A stretch of 64,000 nucleotides of DNA from Tetracentron sinense (GCA_015143295.1 CM026568.1:21024607-21088606), one strand, 5' to 3'; shown: positions 46,525 to 58,309, numbered from the stretch's first letter. The notes: generated by a model from the sequence alone, not told the origin. Made by a program: numbers and translations.

Positions 46525-48047
46525 AATTAACATTTACCTCCTGAGGCGTGTGTGGTGCTGTAGAAGGCTGACCTGCACTCTGTTGTGAAAATTTTGAGTA
46601 AATAAATGAATGAATATCTAAATATTAGAAATGTTTAATTACTGCTTGTTAGATTATATACATGCCCCTGTAATAATTGTTGCAGCAGAAACCGCATTTC
46701 ATCGAGCTGAGATTGTTTGGACGCCACCTATGCTCTCGCCTCTTGAAATGCATCCCTCAACATCTAGGTCTTGGCAGATTGGGAACTAGCATCGACATGG
46801 CTTGAAGATCGTGACCCCCATAACTGGGTGGGGGTTGGGCCTAATCCACATCCACTGACACGTCCAGGATGCTCAGTCCCCATGACCTGGGTGAAGATAT
46901 CATCTCTGCCCATGGTATCTTGCAAGCCATTTGGTTCATGCACCATGAGCTCTTGCATCTAGCGTTGCAAACAATTGTAAATAATTATTATGTGACAGTT
47001 AAAAGATGAAATTCAAAGATATTCAAATAATTAAAGTTAACAACCATCTTTTCTTCCGCCTCAGCGTTTTCTGGCATGCCATCTTTTTGATCATGGGTTA
47101 CGAGGAAAACCTCTGCACAACCAAGGTAGGTATGAGAGGGGCTCACAGATCGCTATGACATTCACAATAGTAAAACATAAACCCAGTCAATACAAGATAA
47201 ATAAGTAACAACATAATTTTTAAAAATTAAACTACACTTACCATCTCATGCCTCACTCTAGCAAAGCTTGCCAAATGTATGGCAAAGCTTCTATTGTTCC
47301 CAATTTTTCTTATTTGTGGCACTTTGCTTCTGTAAAAAATTTAAAGTTAAAGCGACATATTTTAATTCTGTTACCTATTAGAATGATGAAATAGAAATAA
47401 AATATACATTCCCCTCCTCGAAGAACCAATAATCGACCAGTGTACCCCACTGGTCCGCCATCACATCTATGGGGCACGCAACATAAAGTTGTGTTTGCAA
47501 TGCCTCAGGAGTCATGTGAGTGGTCCTCAACTTCGACTTCCAGTCCCTGTATTTATGCGAGAGGGACTCGATGATGAATTTATCTGTGTCGGGTGGGATT
47601 TTTTTTTTTTTTTTTGAAACACGATTTGAAATGATTAGTATTTCAAATAATTAACATAAAGATACATAATTAAAAACTAATAATTGAATCGGCATTGTTT
47701 CTGACTTTTTTGGTTCTTACCTGCACCTGATGTAACGCACGTTGTTTCGCCTCAATAGGGATGTGAATCCAACTAAAGACATCGAGGTGATACAAATACC
47801 CATCCCAGGCAAGAGTACCTAGAAAACCTGCCAGCATCTGGGCAGCCGCCTCTACGGGTTGCGCATGATCATCATAAACTACCACCTTTTTTTGGTCGGG
47901 AAGTAGTTTATGTAAACCAAGACATCTCATCTTGCTTCGGCCTCGCCTGATAGGGCTTGGAACAAGAGAGGGCTATGCAGTGGTGCCAGCACCAGATGTA
48001 GTGCATGCGGAGGTGCTAGCACCTACTGTGGGCTGTGTAGGTTCCAT
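46525..48047 (-). pseudogene. TNPA-like CACTA transposase (Transposase_24 type), degraded
   Basis: Exon-like pieces on the minus strand: 48047-47721 (VEAAAQMLAGFLGTLAWDG, then IPIEAKQRALHQVQ with donor GTAAGA); about 47600-47407 (SLSHKYRDWKSKLRTT, then ADQWGTLVDYWF); about 47335-47244 (RKIGNNRSFAIHLASFARV); about 47115-47050; 46960-46690 (DDIFTQVMGTEHPGRVSG, CGLGPTPTQLWG); and a short tail near 46590-46530. This order (flanking W-K-S-K, QW..LV.YW, SFARV.H, and G.GPTP motifs) matches the plant En/Spm Transposase_24 family that binds subterminal repeats. In-frame TAG codons occur in the first piece (about 47974), after SAKT, and in the last helix. An A-tract near 47600 blurs one acceptor. Exon limits are approximate. 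Confidence 0.7.
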
Positions 48048-49187
48048 CTGCAAAATAAATGAACTCATAGCATATTCTTCATACTTGGAGAGAGTTTAAT
48101 CACATAAAAGTTTATGGATTTCATCACTAACATGCAAATAAACAACTTAGAGCATATTTTTCATACTTGGCTGGACAAAACATGAGCAACTGACTATACC
48201 GGAGATTATGCATTTCCAAAATATCCAACCGGACAATTCAAGAATTATACACTGATAAATACACTTTATTACAAACAAGACCGAAAAGTTGTTAACCTGC
48301 ATTTAGACTCACAAGAGAACTAAACGTCATAGTTTACAACTAATCCATCCAAATAGGTGATACATGAAATGCACTTGTCACACAATGATTCTTGAACGGG
48401 AGATCAAAGGTTCAATGCATGCATGTGTATGAACTTAAACCAATACAAAAATCCAACATAAATGCAATTTAAACACCCCAAAGCAATAGTGTAGAAATTG
48501 ATATGCTCACTATTTGGCTCAACGTTATGGATCCATTCTTTTGGTTGAACTTTTAAAGTCTAGAACTGTCATTGTTTCATGCCTAATTGTACGTAATGTC
48601 TAAAACTATATTATTCCATAGATTGCAAAAGTTCTACAAATATGGAACTTTCAAGTTTCACAAAAAATTTTGGATTTTTTAAGTTACAAGTATGTAGAAA
48701 TTCTAATTAAATTGAACCCAATAAATATGAGACACCATCATGTAAAAGGGTTAGAAACCCTCTCCCCTCTTGTCCCAAACTCGTCTCTTATTCAAAAGTA
48801 TTAATGTTCTGGACTTTCAAAAGTTCCAAAAGAACGGAGCCTAAATGTTAGGCTCTCTAATTCATGAACAGATACTCATTGGGGTTACGGCCGGCCTTAC
48901 CACACTCTTCCAAAAAAAAAACTACTCAGTTATGTAATTTCACAGGGCCTTGGTATTTCCGTAATTTCAATGTGGTGTGAAAACAAAAAAAAAATCCATT
49001 AGATAAGGAAATATGTTAATAAACCAACCACCTTTATTGGTTTATTGTGTGGATCCAAAAATTTTTCTTTTGGGGGTTTTCTTATTCTTGGGTTAGAAAC
49101 TAGGTTGGGCCACTATCACCCTCTATGGGGCTCAAGGAGTTGGCCATAGATTAAGGCAAGGACTATGGGATATGGCGTTGGCCATAG
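48048..49187. other. CACTA interior, no recognised gene
   Basis: AT-rich sequence where TNPD would be expected upstream of TNPA; I find no transposase motif. An intron/leader of the TNPA gene may occupy part. Confidence 0.4.
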
Positions 49188-49470
49188 ATTATGCCCTTAA
49201 CAGATTTCATAACCTCACAAAGTCCCTTTTGCCGCTCTTGAACCATGGTTAGTAAGTTTTAACTCCTAAAAACAATATTTTTTGTTTCTAAAAAACAAAG
49301 GTTAGATGCTTTAACCTTAAGGGTTATTGAATCTTAACCATAGTTAAAGGGAGTTAAAATAAAACACAGGGTTAGATGTGTTAGTGAATCTTAATCATAG
49401 TTAAAAAGAGTTAAAAGGGACAAATTTTTTAAAAAAAAACCAAGGTTAGTTGCTTTAACCCTAAGGATTA

Positions 49471-50832
49471 ATAGAGTACATGTATGGTAATGATATGCAT
49501 GAGATGCACCTAAAGACAAACTGATTTTATTGAATTCTCAAAGTGATTACAAAGAGACCCAACTAGGGTTTATATAGATAATAGTATATAGATAAAATAG
49601 AAACTAAATATAAATCAAACATTCTAATCTCTCAATCACAATCTCTTTCTAAATCAAATCTTTCCAATAATCTCAATCTCTTTCTAAATCCAATTCTTTC
49701 CAACCATCTTAATTTCATTCTAAATCCATTTCTTTCTAATTGTGATGATGGTAATGATATGGTGCATCTCATGCATATCATTACCATACATGTACTCTAT
49801 TACTCCCCCTCAAACTCATGTAGATTTGAAAATATGCGTGAGTTTGATACTTAATCAGGCAAGGTAGCTTGCTAGTCATTCCAATGTCATTGCAGATCTT
49901 GATAGGTGTCAATTGTCATTGTTGTTGATGTGGTGTATGATGAGAGAATAATAGGAGCCTCAATGGGCTAGACCTCTATGGGTTTGTGTCTAGCTTGTTG
50001 ATTCTCTCTTTTGGGGGTTTGCATCACGAGAAGTGTAGTTGCACAAAACACTTAGCACCGTCAATCGATCATCATTCTAAGGATGTGTCCGGAAAAAAAA
50101 AAAAAAAAAATTGGCCCATAGAGGCCCGTATTAGGACCTATGACCCCTTTAGCAAGACTAGAGGCAAGATCATCAGGATCCACTTTTCGGCCCAAAGAGG
50201 CCCTGACCCATTGAGGTCCAGACTCGTGACCCCTTTGGCAAGACCATTGGCACGATCACGGATGTCTTTTTTATGGCCCACGAGGCCCATTTTGTTGCCC
50301 AAGAGGCTATTCGGTCCATTGAGGCCTTGACCCATTGAGGTCCACCCCCTTTTCATTGACCCATAGAGGTCTAGCCCATTGAGGCTCCTATTATTCTCTC
50401 ATCATACACTACATCAACAACAGTGACGATTAACACTTATCAAGATCTGCAACGACATTGGAATGACTAGCAAGCTACCTTGCCTGATTAAGTATCAAAC
50501 TCACGCATATTTTCAAATCTACATGAGTTTGAGGGGGAGTAATAGAGTACATGTATGGTAATGATATGCATGAGATGCACCATATCATTACCATCATCAC
50601 AATTGGAAAGAAATGGATTTAGAATGAAATTGAGATGGTTGGAAAGAATTGGATTTAGAAAGAGATTGAGATTATTGAAAAGATTTGATTTAGAAAGAGA
50701 TTGTGATTGAGAGATTAGAATGTTTGATTTATATTTAGTTTCTATTTTATCTATATACTATTATCTATATAAACCCTAGTTGGGTCTCTTTGTAATTACT
50801 TTTGAGAATTCAATAAAAATCAGTTTGTCTTC
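49471..50832. mobile_element. Palindromic retroelement nested in the inverted-repeat element
   Basis: Two arms of about 474 bases, 49511-49983 and 50358-50832, are near-perfect reverse complements around a 374-base spacer. Reading outward, each arm has a purine tract GAGGGGGAGT followed by an LTR-like start TGTATGGTAATGATATGC and an end AATTCAATAAAA...CAGTTTGTCTT. So two retroelement 3' ends face away from each other. An extra 40 bases (LTR start, plus orientation) cap the left end. AAGGATTA flanks both sides (49463-49470, 50833-50840), and removing the insert restores a normal host repeat unit. No coding domain is present in arms or spacer. Confidence 0.8.
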
Positions 50833-50840
50833 AAGGATTA

Positions 50841-51480
50841 GTGAAACTTATCCACAATTAAAAGGATTAAAAAGGGGACACGTTAATTTTTTAATATCTT
50901 TTCTAAAAACCATTGTCAGATGCTTTAACCTTAAGGATTAGTGAATTTTAACCACAATTAAAGGGAGTTGAAAGGGGACAAGTTAATTTTTTAATATTTT
51001 TTCTAAAAACCATGGTTATATGCTTTTTAACCCTAAGGCTAGTAAATCTTAACAACAATTAAAGGGAGTTAAAAGGGGACACACGTTAATTTTTTAATAT
51101 TTTTTCTAAAAACCGTGGTTAGATGCTTTAATCCTGAGGAATAGAGAATCTCAACCTCAATTAAAGGGAGTTAATAGGGGACAAGTTAATTTTTTAATAT
51201 GTTTTTTCTAAAAACCATGGTTAGATGTTGTACCCAAAGGTTAGTGATTCTTAAGCACATTTAAAGGAAGCTAAAAGGGGACACATTAATTAAAAAAAAA
51301 AAACCAAGGTTAGATGCTTTAACCCTAAGGATTAGTGAATCTTAGCCACAATTAAAGGAACTTAAAAGGGGACACGTTACTTTTTAATTTGTTTTCTAAA
51401 AACTAAGCTTAGATACTTTAACTTTAAGGGTTATTGAATCTTAATCATAGTTAAGAGTTAAATGGAGGAAAATTAAGTAT
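50841..51480. repeat. Tandem units of about 100 bp, GGTTAGATGCTTTAACC family
   Basis: About six units, each with AACCATGGTTAGATGCTTTA, AAGGATTAGTGAATCTTAAC, CACAATTAAAGGGAGTTAAA and GGGGACACGTTAATTTTTTA. Copies in the opposite orientation occur at 7725-8230 and single units at 45060-45200 and 63770-63935. Confidence 0.85.
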
Positions 51481-51559
51481 AGAGGTCAAAATTATTAACC
51501 ATAGTTCAAGCGTAGTCAAAGGAATTTTGTGAGGTTATGAAATCTATTTAGGGCATAAT

Positions 51560-53504
51560 AGTCATTTAAGTAACAATTTCAAGCCAAAGTCTAACGGAAG
51601 TAAGTTATGAGGGTATTTGTCTAACTGTTGAAAAACCATGAGTTAATTTGCAAAAGATTTTCACATAACAATGTATTTGCAAAACACAAGCACGAGGCTT
51701 CAATGTCTCATCCGAAAACACTAATTTGATTGAGATTAACGCAGAATGGTTGCTATTTTCGTGTAAGAAATGGACATGAATTTGGTTCTTACAAATTCTC
51801 GTAAATAATTCTGAAATGTTGGTTAAAATCTAGCCTCCATCCAAGTGGAATTCACAAAACCCTAATAAGTTTAAATAAATGCTACAATATATTAACATTG
51901 ACAAAGCCTCAACCTACAAGATTCTAGTGATTAAAACTAGAGAAAATCTCATGCAAATTTAGGATTCTTCATTCTCCTCGAAATTAGTTATAATAATTCT
52001 GATTAAGCTGGTACTATAATTCAACTAATTGTGCAAACATATACCAAATCACCATGATATAGAAGACAATCCAAATCAAAACCAGTTTCCTAAGACAACC
52101 CAACAATCATAACTAAAACAGAAAAGTAAACAGTACATATTTTTTTCATGACCAATACAATCAACATTTGCAACTACTACTCTGAAGCCAATTAGACAAT
52201 AAACCCTAAAACTATTTGAAATGTGAGCAAAACAATACCACTTAAAGAAACTATAACCCATTCCTCTCCTGGAAACCAAATTCCTGGAATCAATTTTTTT
52301 TTAAGTAAATACTATTAGGTTTCCTTGTCTATGATACATTAAGAATATATACTTTACATGCATTTTAGAACTCGAGACATTATAAAATCCCACAAGGAAA
52401 ATTTTCAAAATTAGGATTTAATCAGTCTAAAGATTTTTCATCACACCCAAGGTTGACGTCTACAACTGTGATGTTGGAATTTCGTTACAGGAAAATATGC
52501 TATTATCATGCAGCAATTCTCCATAATGGAAGGAGGAAATACGGAAGCCGAGCTTGGTTATTTTATTGATCCCAGTCTCCAGGGAAAGTATGGGATGTAA
52601 CTTGTGCTGTGCATAACCAAAGAAAGTCTACTGATTGGATTATTTTCACCAATTCAATTGATTGAAGGGATAAGCAAGTAATACTTTCTAGAGCTAAAAG
52701 CTCAATCCTCAAATCTACTAGGGATAAACAAGTAATACAAGTAATATTTTCAAATTTTCCAGACATCATACTTAAGATTTTTTCATCTTTTCACCATGCA
52801 CAAGAAACATGAATCCCAACCAACAAGGGTTTTCCACAAGATTAACCAAGACCCAATATTTGTTCTATTGCTAGATTATTAGAATAACATATTAGAAGGA
52901 AAGAGAGAAATTATAAGAAGAAAAAAAACCAAGCAAATGCATTTCCCAGAACATCAAAATTTAGCAAATAGTTTAGAAATCAAAACCCTAATCCTAAACC
53001 TATTGGAAAATATTCTCCTAACACAACCTGGAATTCAAAAATAATGATTATAATAAATAAGAAATTAAATAAATGAATTAGAGAGTTTATAGAGAGAGAT
53101 AATTCTTACAGAGAGAGGAGAAAGTAGAGGAGGGGTAGAGCTGCTGGGTGGTGGCTGCCGTGGGGTAAATCACGCAAGGTGTGAGCTACCAAGAGAGCCA
53201 AAGAAAGAGAGAGTTAGAGAGAGAGAGAGAGAGAGACTTACTCGGAGAAGAGAGATGAGCTGCTGTCGGAGAGCCGAGAGCCTAGAGAGGGGTGGAGCTA
53301 CTGGGTGGTGGCTACTGTGAGGGGTGGAGGCTTCTGTGAGAGGTGGAGTTGTCATGGAAGTGGTGGCTACTGGAGATGGCCGTGGATCAGGTGGTGGCTA
53401 CCGGAGATGGCTGGGGTGGTGGCTTATGTGAGGGGAGAGCAAAGACAGAGGGGAGAGAAATGTCGAAGGAAGGTGGAATGAGGAAAACCATCGGGGCCCT
53501 AATA
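51560..53504. other. CACTA right interior, AT-rich then GA/GGTGG-rich leader
   Basis: 51600-53040 is AT-rich without a recognised exon. 53100-53480 switches to GAGAGAG runs and repeats of GGTGGAG(C/G)CTAC and GGTGGTGGCTACCGGAGATGG, possibly the promoter/leader side of the transposon. No protein domain is seen. Confidence 0.4.
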
Positions 53505-53873
53505 AAATATTTTTAGTGGCATGTTTTTAAAACCGCCGCTAATATACAGTTAACAATGACGATTATTAGAGAACCGCCTTTAACAATGACATAATCAATG
53601 ACGGTTTTTATAAAACAACTGCTAATATGAAGGCGGGAATTGCCAGGGTGGGAAGCCAAAATGGTGGAGGGAACTGTTTTCAATGGTTGTTCTTTAATAA
53701 TCGTCGTTAAAAACCATATATCGACGGTGGTTCTTTAATAACCGCCGTCAAAAAGATTCGGAATCATTAATTGACGGCGGTTATATGAAACCACTATAAG
53801 AAAACAACATTCAGTGGCGGTTCTAAAGAACTATTGTTAAAAACCTTCGCTAAAGGCCTGTAATTCTGTAGTG
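53505..53873. promoter_or_regulatory. Right subterminal repeat region of the CACTA
   Basis: Many AACCGCCGY / GACGGCGGTT words, for example AATAACCGCCGTC at 53738-53750 and GACGGCGGTTATAT at 53774-53787, ending in the TIR. It mirrors 42564-42985. Confidence 0.8.
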
Positions 53874-53876
53874 ATA

Positions 53877-55473
53877 GGACGCTATTGAGCTATAGTGAGA
53901 CAGAGATAGCTAACTTACATTGGTTAATAACTTGAGTTAGATCAGCCTTGCTATGTATGGTATGGGACGCCATGGCGGGGAAAATATAACACTTTATTTT
54001 TGTTTACACTATCATAATTGTTAGATTAATAGATGACCTAACCTTGAGTGAACGGCATACAATTTCATCGGTGGCCTTGAAGTGTTGCTGAGGGCCGCCA
54101 ACAGAGGTACATGTGTGTGATGCCATCGTTGGCCTTGAGACATTGCGAGAGGCTGTCAACAGAGGTACATGTGTGTGATCTAGAATCGTGTTGTGAGGCA
54201 TTGCTTGAGTTCATCTAGCATGGACCAAGTAATTTAGAATGAAGAAAATAAATTGACTTGCGTTATCATTAATTACATATTGAGTAAAAATGTAATAATA
54301 ACTGATGGTTGCATGTGTGGCATGTGTTCTATGTGTTCATATTGTAGAGCTTCGTGCTCACTCTTGCTATATTGACTTTTCAAGAGATATCTGAAGGTTT
54401 GTAGGATCTCTTGAGGAGCTAAGAATTGAAGAACATTTCTTTTTGTCACTTTTTGAGAGTGAGTGATTGTAGAGAGAAATCTTATCGAGAACTTAGTTAC
54501 ACTCTATACTTGCTTAAAACTTTATAGTGATACTTGTCATGTTTATAGATCTGGAATGGTTTTATATGTTTATAAAATGCATTCATTATTGGGGTTTGTC
54601 CTAGGTTTACGCTTTCGGAAACCTATACAAATATAAGATATATTGTATATTAGGATTTCAGGGTGTGACATCTTCAAATGACGAAAACACCACGAAAGAA
54701 AGAAAAAGAAACAATCACCCATAGTCCATACATCAGTTGAAGAGATACAGAGAAAGTGACAATGAATTTCCTTAGCAGACCGTTGCAATAGAAATGATAT
54801 GTTTGTGAGAGGTCCTTCCCTTTGGGAGGATTAAAAAGATAGAAGAAGCGAATGAGAATAAGGAAAAGAAGGTCACCAAGCTTTGGGATGATTCACCAAG
54901 AAATGAAAACTAAAGGTAGAAAAACAAGAACAGGTTCCATAGAAGCACCTTGCATGTCTTTTGATTTTGACTATACATGTTCGTATGGAGAAGAAGAGTC
55001 CAAAATAAGCCAAGCTAAACCGATTTCCCATCTCCTCACGTGAAAATAAACCCATACAGAACCAGCTGTAATTGAAGGAATATATGTAGTAGCCAACATG
55101 TGAGCTTGGTGGGGTTTGAACATGAATGATGAAGAAGAAGGTCTAGCTCATTGTTACCCATTTGAGCTGATTTTTGAAGTAATAATGGAGCTCATGGTTT
55201 ATTGAAGCTTCGGTTTATTGGCCTAAACTTGGAGAGAAGATTGATGAGGAGAGATCAATTGGTGGTGGACCTAGCTCTTACTACTGAAGGGCAAGCTAAC
55301 CATGGTGGTATCTCTGGTCTTAGAATTGTTGTTGCTCCCTTTTCACTAATAGTGGTTGAAGGTTATGGTTGTTGAATTGGGGTTGAAGGTTTATACATGA
55401 AGCTAAAGTGCCAAGTTGAGATGAGAGAAGTGGGTTTGTTGTAGTTTCTTTGCACTCTTTTTAAAACATTTTT
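53877..55473. other. LTR-like flank, then unassigned DNA
   Basis: 53877-54668 would continue the LTR-like sequence left of the CACTA. It contains two near-repeats around GGCCTTGARRYRTTGC and ACAGAGGTACATGTGTGTGAT (54073-54180). 54670-55440 is purine-rich with a possible ancient coding look on either strand, but I recognise no protein. Confidence 0.35.
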
Positions 55474-55476
55474 TAA

Positions 55477-55724
55477 GGGTGCATTCGTTTCGGCAAGAAA
55501 GTGAGGGAAAGTAAAAGAAAAGTGTGTTTTCTTTCACTTTTCTTGTGTTTGGTTTGCAAGAAACATACTTTGATTTTCTTACACTTTCTTGCACTTTCTC
55601 AATAGTGACAAACTTTCTTCCAAAACCTTCATCCATCTTTTGATGGTTATTTTACAAGAAAATTTAAGTTTATTTTCTTTTTCATTTCTTTCTTTCACCA
55701 CTTTCTCGCCAAAGGAACACACCC
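55477..55724. mobile_element. PIF/Harbinger-like (Tourist) MITE
   Basis: 248 bp. Ends GGGTGCATTCGTTTCGGC and, in complement, GGGTGTGTTCCTTTGGCG, followed by AGAAAGTG. It is flanked by TAA on both sides (55474-55476, 55725-55727), the 3-bp duplication expected for PIF/Harbinger. There is no ORF of its own. Confidence 0.8.
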
Positions 55725-55864
55725 TAAAGAAAACCTGCATTGTCGATGGTGACTGGTTGATCACAACATCCAAGCTCCCAAGACTATTTTTGGATCATTA
55801 TCTCGATAAACGGGTTGTCTTCCCCAACCCCGCTTCCTGCATAGAAATGATTATGAGTCAATAC

Positions 55865-56210
55865 GACTATTCTTCTTCAGTTGTAACCAGTTTGGCCAAA
55901 ATCGGTTACGCCCCTGAGGTGGCCACATGTCCCTATTGACACCTCTTAACGGTGGTTAAGATTCACTCACCCCTAGGGTTCGCCCACCTATTCTTGGTTT
56001 TTTGAAAAAAAAAATTAAAAATTGTTAACCGTGGTTAAAATTTATCAACTCCTAGAGTTAATTTTTTTTCCTAAAAACCAAAGACATGTGGGTGAACCCT
56101 AGGGGTAGGTGAATCTTAACCACAGTTAAGGGGTGTACAAAGGAATACGTGGGGACCACAGGGGCATAACTGGTTTTGCCAAAAACCGGTTACAACTAGA
56201 GAAGATTACA
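55865..56210. mobile_element. Fold-back MITE D, 9-bp target duplication
   Basis: AGTCAATAC at 55856-55864 and 56211-56219. Arms pair through GTTGTAACC / GGTTACAAC, CCCCTGAGGTGGCCAC, TTAAGATTCACTCACCCC. The inner half includes a GTTAACCGTGGTTAA word that links it to the GGTTAAGATTCACTAACC family. 346 bp. Confidence 0.87.
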
Positions 56211-56219
56211 AGTCAATAC

Positions 56220-57928
56220 TAAGGGCACTTTTGTTATTTCTTGAAAAACCACATAGTGAGGGTGTTTTCGTCATTTGAAGAGATGATACAACAATCGTTA
56301 GCTAAAGAAGACGGCAGGTCCCATTTTGTCCGATATTTTGAAAATGGGATTAGGAATGGGAATTCTTTTAAAGGAGCTAGGCATTTATATGTCATTTTAG
56401 GATAAACCAATATGGAATTAATCCTAATATTTAAGTAATAAGTAAAAGTGACTAGAACATTAAAAAATAGTAATTATTTAAGTAATTCATATCTATTTTT
56501 AAAAATATATATATTTATAAAAAAAAATTATTAACTTATAGTACAGTAGTATTGCCAAAATATGTAGGTAACAGTTAGAACACAACTCAAAATTTATCTA
56601 TTTGATAAAAAAAATCATCCTTAAGACAGCCCTGTAGTGGTTGCAGTAGTTGCGTGGATTTACTTTTTTTACACCTTAACAGTTACCTTAGGTATGGTTG
56701 TGTGTGAATTAAGTGTGTTAGTTACATGATAACATTTCCACCGTAAAAGATAAAAACTCAAACCAAGAAAGAGAAAAAAATCAACAAAATATCGTAATGT
56801 AAAAATGTGCCCTCACCAGGAAGTCATGAGCTCAATTCCCAAATAGCAAGACTTCCATTTGGTGGAAACTTTTTTGGGTGATGGGATTGATGCATCACAG
56901 TTGGCCACCAAAACATTTATATTTTTTTAAAAAGTAACTCTTAGATAAGGAGATTGGAGAGAGGACAGTGGCCACACTTCAGAGGCTCCAAACTAAAGTA
57001 TATTTAGAGATGGGATTTTTGGCCACACTTCAAAGGCTCCGAACTAAAGTATATTTAGAGATGGGATTTTTAGCACGTGATCTGCTGAGTTTAGCCTATT
57101 TTGCAAAGACAGTATAATAAAAAACCAGAAAAAAAAATCTCATGATTTATGCACAACTATGCATAAACAAATTTCTATTAGGATCTGGATCGAACTTGCA
57201 TGGGATTTCAAGTGTGGCCCATTTCACATGGTAGGCCCCACCTGAAATCCCGTACCAATAGAGCACGGTCTCGATGATCTCAACCCTAAGACGGTTTCAG
57301 AAGCTTTATTGACATACACATGTATTTGACAAAGGTGTTTTCTAAGACTATGTATTTACAAAACTGGCTAAATCCGTCAGTGCTAAAATAATTTAAAAAG
57401 ATTTAGGCACTTGCTCTCAAGAACTTGTGCCATGTTGTTAGTGTTCGAAGGAATATGGGCAACTGCAGTCAATGGAGATAGTTGACCTGACCACCTCTCA
57501 AACCCTAAAAATGAAGGACAGACCATAACATGCAGGGTATATTGCGCCCTTTCAGAGCCATATAATGATACACACATGGTGGGGTATCACCCTTTTCAGC
57601 AACTACTGTATTGTGCACTCTGCCCTAACTCTTTGTCCCATCTCTATCCGCACCACACCTAATTGTTCTTTTGGTGGGACATCCGTGTCCCTTCCGATAC
57701 CATATTTTCGCATACAAACATGCCCAAAAGGTGAACCCGCATTTTAAGGCCCACTGCTCCAAAATTATGAACTCCGCTCTCCCAACTTGCCTTACCTCGT
57801 TGCTCTAGTGGTAAGAAGTGTACCCTCATGGGAAGGAGATGACTTAGTTTCTCGGTCTAAGTGTAGTAAGTTGAAATGTCATCGTACTAACCTAACTAAC
57901 ATGCTAACATAAATGATGACATGTGCTT
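56220..57928. other. Unassigned DNA with dispersed repeats and SINE-like text
   Basis: 56265-56435 is the inverted partner of 41270-41440. 56940-57070 contains a direct repeat of TTTAGAGATGGGATTTTTRG. At 57210-57251 a hairpin is formed by GGGATTTCAAGTG and CACCTGAAATCCC. Around 57795-57840 the text GTTGCTCTAGTGGTAAG resembles a Pol III A box of a tRNA-derived SINE, but no clear B box or tail fixes its limits. Confidence 0.4.
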
Positions 57929-57937
57929 AAAAAAGAG

Positions 57938-58300
57938 GCACCTATTCCTCTCCAGTTGTAACCGGTTTTGCCAAAACCAGTTACACTCTTGAGGTGGCCA
58001 CATGTCTCTTTTGAGACCTCTTAACTATGGTTAAGATTCATTCACCCCTAAGGTTCATCCACCTATCCTTAGTTTTGTAAAAAAATATTTAAAAAATTTG
58101 TTAACCGTGGTTAAAATTTACCAACTCCTAGGGTTAATTTATTTTAAATATTTTTTCTAAAAACCAAATATAAGTGGGTGAACCCTAGGGGTAGGTGAAT
58201 CTTAACCACAGTTAAGAGGTGTAAAAAGGGTCATTTGGTGACCACAGGGGAGTAACCGGTTTTGTCAAAAACCGGTTACAACGGGAGAAGATCACCGGTC
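57938..58300. mobile_element. Fold-back MITE E, 9-bp target duplication
   Basis: AAAAAAGAG at 57929-57937 and 58301-58309. It has the same internal order as MITE D (GTTGTAACCGGTTTTG, GAGGTGGCCACATGTC, TTAAGATTCATTCACC) and is clearly its sister copy. 363 bp. Confidence 0.87.
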
Positions 58301-58309
58301 AAAAAAGAG

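Larger units (their letters stand above)
49188..51559. mobile_element. Mutator-like inverted-repeat element nested in the CACTA
   Basis: Left end ATTATGCCCTTAACAG, then ATTTCATAACCTCACAAAG, and the complement of the right end ATTATGCCCTAAATAG, ATTTCATAACCTCACAAAA, form TIRs of 60-70 bases. These continue to CTTGAACYATGGTTA. The interior consists of about 100-bp GGTTAGATGCTTTAACC units and a nested palindromic retroelement. I see no transposase and no clear 9-bp flanking duplication, so the class is inferred from TIR length only. Confidence 0.65.
42564..53873 (-). mobile_element. CACTA (En/Spm-type) transposon, 11.3 kb
   Basis: Left end CACTACAAAGTTCAAGG at 42564; right end ...ATTCTGTAGTG at 53873, whose complement starts CACTACAGAATTACAGG. 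The 3-bp target duplication ATA lies at 42561-42563 and 53874-53876, exactly as expected for CACTA. Subterminal regions (42564-42985 and about 53505-53873) are packed with GGCGGTT / AACCGCC words in both orientations, the usual transposase binding landscape. A broken TNPA/Transposase_24 gene is inside; TNPD (Transposase_21) is not found. Nested insertions and satellites account for much of its length. Confidence 0.93.

Noticed and set aside
54570-54788. Minus frame with SSTDVWTMGD resembling a kinase subdomain
   Set aside because: The surrounding residues do not match any kinase motif and the frame is short; chance resemblance.
57786-57860. Possible tRNA gene
   Set aside because: An A-box-like word is present but no cloverleaf or clear B box can be drawn; at most a SINE relic.
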